17,306 nt of DNA from contig JAGDMJ010000009.1 in assembly GCA_017860555.1 (NCBI GenBank), positions 1 to 17,306 of the forward strand, in the 5' to 3' direction. This DNA is from Bacteroidota bacterium (lineage in GTDB: Bacteria > Bacteroidota > Ignavibacteria > UBA10030 > UBA6906). Positions 1-6,600 of the stretch are shown piece by piece; position 1 is the stretch's first letter, and every line of letters starts with the position of its first letter. Made by a program: the position numbers and the translations under genes. The notes beneath the pieces were generated by a model that worked only from the letters and a program-made list of their open reading frames with translations, was not told the origin of the DNA and ran no database searches.

Positions 1-654
1 ATCGATATCCGCATGCCCCTTGACCCGGCCGTCCCCCATCACGACCCCTTCGGCATCGATGCGCGCGACCATTGTCTCGGAGATCTTTTCGCTGTTCGTC
101 AGATTGGTCGCCACCATTTTCAAGTCATGGACGAACAGGTCGATCTTCGGTGTGCTCGTAAAACTGCGGAAATGAATTTCGCCGCCATCGACTCTGAAGC
201 TGTTGATCCGGAGAGGAAAAAGGTCTTTGACGATCTCCTGCCAGCTCTCATCGACGCCGGTCTGAGAATCCTTCTCGGATTTCCCCTCGACGAAATTCAG
301 TTGCGGGTGAACGACCGTGATTTCCGCTACGAGGGATCCATCGAAGAGCGCCTTCCACTCGATGGAGAGGTCCATGGCATCGGCGGAAAAGAAAGGAACA
401 GGAACGGCTCCAGTCGTCTTGGTCAGCTCAATACCCTGGATGGAGTACGCCCCCCGGTAGATATGAAGGTCGACGTCGGCGATGCTCCCATGATAGCCGG
501 GGATGTTGTCCAGCTTTGCATTGACGGCAGACTTGATGATGTAGGGAAGCGCGATCCTCACCGCGGTCAACAGGAGGAGAATGCTCAACACAACGATGCC
601 GGCCTTCGAAGCGATCTTCCGCAGTATGACGTACTGTTCCTGGCGCTCAGGCAT
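1..654 (-). CDS. DUF748 / AsmA-like envelope protein, partial (3' end off the left edge)
   Basis: This open frame of 218 codons reaches the window edge without a stop, so only the N-terminal part is visible. It starts at ATG 654-652 (MPERQEQYVILRK); a TAA three bases upstream in the same frame rules out a longer start. Residues about 17-36 form one membrane-spanning segment (GIVVLSILLLLTAVRIALPY). It is followed by the AsmA-like pattern 'YIIKSAVNAKLDNIPGYHGS' and then 'VDLHIYRGAYSIQGIELTK'. That pattern is typical of DUF748 proteins, which are inner-membrane anchored with a long periplasmic repeat domain and are thought to help move lipids or maintain the envelope. The gene lies 3 bases after the stop of the small membrane protein upstream, so the two are almost certainly co-transcribed. 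Family assignment is fairly secure from the N-terminus; the function is inferred from the family only. Confidence 0.8.
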   Translation of the reverse strand, partial: MPERQEQYVILRKIASKAGIVVLSILLLLTAVRIALPYIIKSAVNAKLDNIPGYHGSIADVDLHIYRGAYSIQGIELTKTTGAVPVPFFSADAMDLSIEWKALFDGSLVAEITVVHPQLNFVEGKSEKDSQTGVDESWQEIVKDLFPLRINSFRVDGGEIHFRSFTSTPKIDLFVHDLKMVATNLTNSEKISETMVARIDAEGVVMGDGRVKGHADID

Positions 655-657
655 ACA

Positions 658-807
658 TTACAACGGGCTTCTTCCCCCGATGATTCGGATCAGGACCACC
701 ACGATCGCAACCACGAGAAGAATGTGGACAAAGCCGCCGAGCGTATAGCCGGAAACCAGGCCAAGAAGCCAGAGCACCAGCAGAATCACGAAAATTGTCC
801 AGAGCAT
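658..807 (-). CDS. lmo0937/DUF5670-type small membrane protein (49 aa)
   Basis: A 49-residue hydrophobic protein starting MLWTIFVILLVLWLLGLVSG. It has two membrane segments (about residues 2-18 and 27-43) joined by the short turn YTLGGFVH, and a basic end RIIGGRSPL. Sequence and length match the lmo0937 (DUF5670) family of tiny membrane proteins common near stress genes; no biochemical role is established. The open frame extends upstream to 933, but the ATG at 807 is preceded by AGAGGTGGGG, a strong ribosome site, and the upstream part overlaps the end of the transglycosylase gene, so I start at 807. It sits 41 bases after the transglycosylase gene and 3 bases before the DUF748 gene, forming a three-gene operon. 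Confidence 0.85.
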   Translation of the reverse strand: MLWTIFVILLVLWLLGLVSGYTLGGFVHILLVVAIVVVLIRIIGGRSPL

Positions 808-848
808 CCCCACCTCTTTCGGATAATGCGCAGCATGCAACCAGGACG

Positions 849-1589
849 TCACTTCAGCGCGACGCAATAGTTGCCGTAGTAGTTCATGATGCGATCCACA
901 TACGTCAGGGTCTCCTGGGAATTGTTGAACCACCCGGTTCGCGGGCGATCATTTTCCCAGACGAGTTGGTGGAGATCGCAATACGACTGTGAAAGCATCG
1001 GGAGAGCCAGCTTTACGAGTTCCCAGTTGTTCGCATTCCCATTGAAAAACGTTACGAGCGCTTGCGCGTCATAGATCCGTCCGATCCCTGCATTGTACGC
1101 AGCGAGGGCCAGCCGGACGCGATCGAATGGCGCGGCATCACCGAACATATCGTAGAGTTGGCGAAGGTAGTACACCCCTCCGTGGATATTATTGATCGGT
1201 TCCACCACGTCCCGGAGCTCAAGTGTCCGGGCGAGGTGTTCGCCGGTAACCGGCATGATCTGCATCAGCCCCATCGCTCCGCGGTGACTGACCGCGTCCG
1301 GGACGAACCCGGATTCCGTCTTCATGACCGCGAGGATGAGCCTCCAGTCCAGGCTGTACTTATCTGCATAGGCCCTCATGGTCCGACCGTACGACCGCAG
1401 CACCGATCCGGTCACAGGGTCGACAAGCGCATAGATTCTTTCCTCTTCTTTGGCGAGAAGCAGTGCAAGTTTGGCCGTTTCGTCCCGCATTTGATCGGGC
1501 ACCTTCCGGGCGACACTCTCGCCGAGGGGCCGACAGCCGGAGAGTGTAGCGAGAGCCAGCACGATACAGGCGGTGGTAACAGTGTGCAT
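849..1589 (-). CDS. Lytic transglycosylase lipoprotein (SLT domain)
   Basis: This 246-residue protein has a lipoprotein signal peptide ending in the lipobox LSGC (Cys19), so it should be lipid-anchored in the envelope. Residues about 75-180 carry the SLT/lysozyme-like fold. They include the catalytic glutamate in KTESGF (Glu92), the SHRGAMGLMQIMP motif (101-113) and AAYNAG (163-168). Enzymes of this type cut the MurNAc-GlcNAc bond of peptidoglycan to form 1,6-anhydro ends. The remaining 65 residues after the core are aromatic and resemble the tail of MltC/Slt-type enzymes. The start at ATG 1589 is supported by GAAGGTG about six bases upstream. It heads the slt-lmo0937-DUF748 operon and follows a degraded OmpA fragment. 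Family is secure; the exact Mlt subclass is not. Confidence 0.9.
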   Translation of the reverse strand: MHTVTTACIVLALATLSGCRPLGESVARKVPDQMRDETAKLALLLAKEEERIYALVDPVTGSVLRSYGRTMRAYADKYSLDWRLILAVMKTESGFVPDAVSHRGAMGLMQIMPVTGEHLARTLELRDVVEPINNIHGGVYYLRQLYDMFGDAAPFDRVRLALAAYNAGIGRIYDAQALVTFFNGNANNWELVKLALPMLSQSYCDLHQLVWENDRPRTGWFNNSQETLTYVDRIMNYYGNYCVALK

Positions 1590-1653
1590 CCGAACACCTT
1601 CGGGTTGATCAACATGGTTCCGGCCTCCCGCTTCACGGAGGACGCCGGCTGCA

Positions 1654-1908
1654 TCAGCCTTCCTGTGGTATTTTGACCTGGTTCCTTTCCGCAGCTTCTT
1701 TGAGATCCTCGTTCGCCATGATGGCTACTTCCACCCGCCGGTTCGCCTGCCTGCCGTCGGGAGTGGAATTCGAAGCCACCGGCTGAGAGAACCCGTAGCC
1801 TCTAGATGTGAAACGCGATGGATCAACCTACGGGTCACAAGAACCGACTCCTCGATGTCTGCTCACTCCCTCAGTCTCATTGCAGTCTTAGAGCCGGCTC
1901 CGTGACCC
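1654..1908 (-). pseudogene. Degraded C-terminal fragment of an OmpA-family protein
   Basis: Read on the minus strand, 1831-1654 gives VDPSRFTSRGYGFSQPVASN and then TPDGRQANRRVEVAI, ending in a TGA at 1656-1654. This is the classic end of the OmpA/MotB peptidoglycan-binding domain (GxG...PVAxN...GR..NRRVE). Upstream, a different frame reads GHGAGSKTAMRLRE, a stop, then ADIEESVLVTR. This corresponds to the GHTD...LSERRA...YLV part of the same domain, with an in-frame TGA and at least one single-base loss near 1830 (a TAG precedes VDPSRF). The signal peptide and first half of the domain are absent, and the remnant begins right after the DUF948 stop codon. It therefore looks like a gene cut by a deletion and then frameshifted. 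A functional protein is very unlikely unless these are sequencing errors, which would not explain the missing 5' half. Confidence 0.8.
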
Positions 1909-1909
1909 T

Positions 1910-2296
1910 TCATGCCCGAACACGCTGGAAAAACGTCTTCACTCCCTTCGACACCGCCCTCACCACAGCCGCCGTCTCACGAATCGGACCTTCTACACGT
2001 GCCTGAATGTCGCGCTCAAAGTCCGCGATGTTGTCGGTTATCGATCTCAGGGTGCCCACCGACTGTGCCACGACCCCGAGATGCTCTTCGACGGTTTCGG
2101 CCAGACTGGTGGCCTTCGCCGTAAGGAACTCGAGGTTATCCAGTACCGGGGTAACGTGCAAGGCAAAGTCTTTCACGGCGCGCTCAATGGTGGACATGCT
2201 CTGCTTCACCCGGGTAAGAAGGACTATGACGTAGACGCAGAGCGCCGCCACAGCGAGAAGCGCGACCACCTTCGCGACAACCAGGGTTACCTCCAT
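1910..2296 (-). CDS. DUF948-family membrane protein
   Basis: A 128-residue protein with one N-terminal membrane segment (about residues 4-27). It is followed by a long helical, heptad-like cytoplasmic or periplasmic stretch (TRVKQSMSTIERAVKDF and onward). Topology and sequence fit DUF948, the family of the Bacillus general stress protein YtxG. Its partner in many genomes is YtxH, encoded directly upstream here, 31 bases away, so the two form an operon. The start at ATG 2296 is preceded by GGAGGAG about eight bases upstream. Function is unknown beyond association with general stress and envelope responses. The helical region may act in oligomerisation; that is inference from composition. Confidence 0.85.
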   Translation of the reverse strand: MEVTLVVAKVVALLAVAALCVYVIVLLTRVKQSMSTIERAVKDFALHVTPVLDNLEFLTAKATSLAETVEEHLGVVAQSVGTLRSITDNIADFERDIQARVEGPIRETAAVVRAVSKGVKTFFQRVRA

Positions 2297-2327
2297 GACC
2301 TGTCTCCTCCCCCCGTCGGAAGTTCAC

Positions 2328-2642
2328 TCACGAGTGCCTGGCTTCCTTGGTCGCGCTTTTTACCGAACGCGTGATTTCCTTTTCGGTATCCGAAAAGAGC
2401 TGCGTGATTCCTTTCTTGGCATCGCCGACAATCTCCGCCGCTTTCTCCTGCACAGCCATCATATATTCTTCGCCGTCTTCCATCAGGGTATCGGCTTTCT
2501 CCTTCAGTTCAGCGCGGAGCTTCCTTCCAGGCTTCGGCGCGTACAACAATGCAATGCTGGCGCCAAGCGCACCTCCTGCAAGAAGTCCGATCATGAGCCC
2601 TTTGGCCATCCCGCCGCCGTTACTATTCCTCGATTCCCCCAT
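2328..2642 (-). CDS. YtxH-domain protein
   Basis: A 104-residue protein with a glycine-rich hydrophobic N-terminal segment (GLMIGLLAGGALGASIALLY, about residues 15-34). The signature APKPGRKLRAELKEKAD follows, then an amphipathic helical tail. The short membrane helix plus 'APxxGxxLR' is diagnostic of YtxH-family proteins, which are stress-associated and otherwise uncharacterised. GGAGGT lies three bases before the ATG at 2642; an internal ATG at residue 12 lacks a comparable site. It is the first gene of the envelope/stress cluster, and the ACCCTAG element at 2794-2800 lies about 150 bases upstream, making it a likely regulated promoter region. Confidence 0.87.
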   Translation of the reverse strand: MGESRNSNGGGMAKGLMIGLLAGGALGASIALLYAPKPGRKLRAELKEKADTLMEDGEEYMMAVQEKAAEIVGDAKKGITQLFSDTEKEITRSVKSATKEARHS

Positions 2643-2781
2643 ACGACCTCCGCTTCACGCCGCTGTTGTTGATTGGATGTGGTGGAGCGCGCTTCACGCT
2701 CGATTCAGGATACACAAGCACCCAAGGAGTATCAATCAAGCAATGGATGTAATCTCCCGGCGGCGGGATTCCCGTTATGCC

Positions 2782-2816
2782 TCTACAGGGTATACCCTAG
2801 TACACTGATGGCGGGA
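2782..2816 (-). promoter_or_regulatory. ACCCTAG element with palindrome upstream of ytxH
   Basis: Positions 2787-2798 form a perfect 12-base palindrome, AGGGTATACCCT, overlapping ACCCTAG (2794-2800). The 19 bases 2782-2800 match 13710-13728 at 16 positions (both start TCTACA and end ACCCTAG). The following CTGATGGCGGGA (2805-2816) matches CTGATGGTGGGA at 13738-13749 at 11 of 12. Being intergenic and about 150 bases ahead of ytxH, it is a good candidate operator for the envelope/stress cluster. The protein that would bind it is unknown. Confidence 0.5.
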
Positions 2817-2932
2817 TCAGATGTCCGACGGCGCATGGGAACCAGGAACAGGGGTACGTTTTCCCGGTGAAAAAATGGGCGATGGGGGGTGAATGCGGGG
2901 GACGAAGCAGGGTGAGCATGGAGCGGGGCACG

Positions 2933-2970
2933 AAAAAAAGGCGCCCGCCCCATACCGAAGCGCGATGGCG
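2933..2970 (-). terminator. Possible rho-independent terminator after the LuxR-type regulator
   Basis: Just after the regulator's stop codon the minus strand reads an imperfect hairpin, CGCCAT paired with ATGG..CG around a TTCG-containing loop. GGGCGCC and seven T residues (2939-2933) follow. The pairing has a bulge, so the stem is weak, but a GC-rich stem followed by T7 directly after an operon's last gene is the expected arrangement. Confidence 0.4.
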
Positions 2971-2978
2971 TTTCCGCC

Positions 2979-3656
2979 TCAGTTCTTCAGTTTCACGAGC
3001 CCCGCCTCGATCGCATAACGAACGAGCCTGGCTGTGTCATGAATATCCAGCTTCTGCATCAGGTTTGTCCGGTGCGTATTGATGGTCCGGATGCTCAGGA
3101 ACAACGCCTCGGCAATCTTCCTGTTGGTGAAACCCTGGGCGATGAACTGGAGCACCTCGATCTCACGCTTGGTGAGCTGCTGCTTGGAGTGCGGCTGGAG
3201 CTGCTCCTGGGCCTGGAGCTGTTCCTTGTCCCGCTTGATGAACCCCTCGATGATCAGTTTCGAGATCCCCGGACTGAAGAACCGCTCTCCCGAGAGCGCT
3301 GACTCGATTGCCGCGAAGATCTCTTTCTTCCCCGCGCTCTTCAGCACATAGCCGCTTGCGCCGGCCCGGAGCATCTGGTACACGTATTCCTCATCCTCGT
3401 GGACGGTCAAAATGATGATCTTGAGGTCGGGGTTGGACTGTTTCATGATCCCCGTCGCCTCGATACCGTTCAACTTCGGCATGGAAATATCCATGATGAC
3501 GACGTCGGGCTTGTGCCGGTCAACAAGGGTCACTGCCTCCTCTCCGTCCTCGGCCTCCGCCACAACCGTGAAATCGGGCGAACTCTGGAGAAGCAAGCGC
3601 AGGCCGCTCCGGACGACGCTGTGGTCGTCGGCGATAATGATCCTAGTTTTCTTCAT
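2979..3656 (-). CDS. NarL/FixJ-type response regulator (receiver + LuxR HTH)
   Basis: 225 residues. The receiver domain (about 1-122) has acidic Asp10 and Asp11, phospho-acceptor Asp56 in VVIMDISMP, Thr84 and Lys106, all the residues needed for phosphorylation. A glutamine-rich linker (about 144-160) leads to a LuxR/GerE helix-turn-helix (about 161-215) with LTKREIEVLQFIAQGFTNRK and the recognition-helix region SIRTINTHRTNLMQKL. Its start overlaps the last 14 bases of the giant kinase gene, so the two are translationally coupled and this is the kinase's natural partner. HisKA_3-type kinases normally pair with this regulator class. The DNA target is not shown by the sequence, but the ACCCTAG elements in this window are candidates. 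NarL-family assignment is secure. Confidence 0.95.
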   Translation of the reverse strand: MKKTRIIIADDHSVVRSGLRLLLQSSPDFTVVAEAEDGEEAVTLVDRHKPDVVIMDISMPKLNGIEATGIMKQSNPDLKIIILTVHEDEEYVYQMLRAGASGYVLKSAGKKEIFAAIESALSGERFFSPGISKLIIEGFIKRDKEQLQAQEQLQPHSKQQLTKREIEVLQFIAQGFTNRKIAEALFLSIRTINTHRTNLMQKLDIHDTARLVRYAIEAGLVKLKN

Positions 3657-6600
3657 GGTCGATCGAAACCTCCACCGGAATTGTTACCTGAATGGTTGTC
3701 CCCTCGTTCGGGGTTGAGTGTATTTCACAAGTCCCGCCCAGCAACTCCGCCCGCTCCCGCATGCTGATCAGTCCGAGCCCGTGCCCGGGCCTCTTCGAAT
3801 GCGGAAGCTCCTTCGGATCAAAGCCTCTCCCGTCGTCCTTCACGGTCAGGACAACAGAGGATCCGTCGTGCCCCAGCCGTAGTATCACATGCGAAGCGTT
3901 CGCATGTTTGGCGATATTCGTCAGGCTCTCCTGCGCGATCCGGTACAACGCGATCTCGATCTGCGGGTCCAGATGCTTGAGCGTAGGATCTCCCAGCTCT
4001 ACTTTCGCGCTGATCTTGTGCGCCTTCTCGAACTCCCTGCCGAGCAGATTGAGCGCGATGGTCAGGCCGAAGTCGTCGAGCACAGTCGGGCGCAGATTCG
4101 ACGACAAGCGGCGCACCTCCGTGATCGTCTGCTCGAACTGTTTCTTGAAGCCCCGTAGCGTCCGGAAGGTCTTCTTGTCCTTCGCCTTGAAGTCGTCTTC
4201 CAGGACTTCCATGTTCAGCTTCATCCCGCTGAGGCGCTGACAGATGTCATCGTGGAGGTCTCGCGAGATACGCTGCCGTTCATCCTCCTGGGCACGCTGA
4301 ACGGAGATCGCAAAGCGCCGGAGGTCGGCCAGCCGTCGCTTCTCCGCCTCGGCGAGCTTCTCCTGGAGCCTCCGTTGTTCCGTGACGTCCCGGGCGATGC
4401 CAACCAGCGCGATCGGCTTCCCTGTCTCGCCGCGAACGACGGAGGTGCTGAGCACCATGGGGAACACTTCGCCGCTTTTCCGCGACGCGCGTAGTTCTCC
4501 CGTCCAGCCGCCGGCCATGGTGTCTTCGAAAATGCCGGTGAGCTCGGCCTTGGACGTACCCGGCGGCCGGAGGGCACTGATGTGTTTCCCGAGGATCTCC
4601 CGTTCTTCATAGCCGAAGGTCTTCAGGAAGGCTTCGTTCACGGAGATGATCGCAAGTTCAACATCGGTGATGATGACGCTCTCCTTCATGCTGGTGATGG
4701 TGTGAGCAAGCATCTGCATCCGTTTCTCCGTCTCCTTGCGGAGCGTGATGTCTTCCAGCAGTCGTAGACCATACAAAAACTCTCCGGTTCCTGACCGAAT
4801 GGCCGCCGCGTTCAGGTTCCCCCACCCCATGCTCCCATCCTTTCGACGGAAGCGCAACTCCATTTGATACCGGCTCCGGTGCCCCTCCACCAGGTCGCGG
4901 AACCAGCGCAGATCCGCCTGGCTGTCTTCCGGATGAGCCAGGTCCGCCACGTTCATCGCCATGAGTTCCCGGGCTCCAGATCCGGTCATTTCCACGAACG
5001 CCTGGCTGACCTGGATGAACCGTCCGTCTTTGTCGACAAGCGCGATGCCGATCGGGGACTCTTCGAACACCGTGCGGAAGCGATTTTCGCTGACCCGGAG
5101 CTCTTCCTCCATCTCCTTCCGCTCGGTGACGTCTTTGATCATCATAATGAGGAACGGAGAGACGCTTCCTTCGAAATGCATGCTCGAACAGCTCACCGAT
5201 GCCCAAAGCACGGTGCCGTCCCGCCGCAGGTAACGGAGCTCGATCCGGTACTGGTTCTGCGAGCCGTCCACCAGGCCGGCAAACTCCTCCTCGTACATGC
5301 GCAGATCTTCAGGATGAGTCAGGCTGTTCATGGAGACGCCGTACAGTCCGCCTTCCTGATAGCCAAGCATCCGCTCGAGCGTCGGGTTCCGCTCGATGAT
5401 CGTCCCGGTCGCGCTGAGCAACGCAATGCCGAGAGGCGCGCCTTCGAACATCGCCCGGAAGCGCATCTCGCTGTTCGAGAGCGCCTCGAGAGCACCCGCA
5501 AGCTGCTCTGTCCGTTGCTTCACGCGGGCTTCCAGTTCCTCAGCAGCCTTCCGGACTGATTCTTCGGCGAGCTTGCGGTCGCGGTAGTTGCCCAGCTGAT
5601 GCCCGATGGTCTCCAGAGTCTGAAGCATCCCGGGCGTGATCTGCATGGTAGTCCTGCTGAAACACTCGACGACAGCGATGACGGTTCCCGCGATCTTGAC
5701 CGGAAAGGCAAAGACTGACCTGAATCCGCCGTCTGAAATCTCTATCCGCTCCGGACCTTCGATATTTCCCGGGATCCAAAGAGGCTTCTTTTTCTTCCAG
5801 ACGCGGCTGGGAAGATCTACCTCGGGCAGAAGGCTGTGCTCGACCATGATGGATTCCACGCCGGGCACATGCCAGATCCCCTCGAAGCGCAGCATCTCCG
5901 CGGTCGTATCCACCTTCCAGAGAATGCCGAGGTCCCAGGCGAGGTTTTCGCAAATGGCTTTGAGCGCCCGGGTATTTGCTTCGCTGACTGTGCCGGATTC
6001 CGCCAGCGCTCTGGTCGCGTCGTACTGAAGCGCCAGGAGGATCTCGGCGTTCTTGCGCTCGGTGATATCACGGCCTACCGATTGGTACTCGATGAAGCCA
6101 CCATGTTCGTCGTACAGCCCGGTAAAGGTCCACTGCACCCAGCGGATATCGTTATCCAAGCCCACGATGCGATTCTCCACCGTGATCGAGCGCTTCTCCG
6201 GACTGATCGACGCGATCAGCTCTCCTGCGCGCTCAACGTCATTCGGGTGCAACACAGGTGTGAACGTCGTGCCCACAAGCTCATCACGCTCCCGACTGAA
6301 GAAACGGCAGAACGCTTCGTTGACGAACGTGAGCGTCCTGTCCTCCCTAAACCGGCTGACGAGTTCTGTTTGCTCCTCGACAATGGCCCGATAGCGCAGC
6401 TCGCTGGATTCGAGCGCCTCCCGCGCTTTCGCCCGTTCAGCGATCTCCTGTTGCAGCTTTTCGTTCGCGTTTCGTGTTTCCTGTTCGGACCGCTTCTGGT
6501 CGGTGATATCCCGGACTGAACCGATGACCGACATCGGACGCCCCCGAGTGTCCGAGACGACGCTCCGACTGCTGCTGATCCATCGATAATCGCCGGTTGT

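Larger units (their letters stand above)
2643..2978. other. Intergenic region between the LuxR regulator and ytxH
   Basis: This 336-base stretch has no convincing coding frame on either strand. Its right end carries a T-rich terminator candidate for the response regulator gene (2933-2970). Its middle holds the ACCCTAG element (2782-2816). The part nearest ytxH should contain the ytxH promoter; I see only a weak TTGATT with poorly matching -10 sequences, so I do not call one. Confidence 0.6.
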
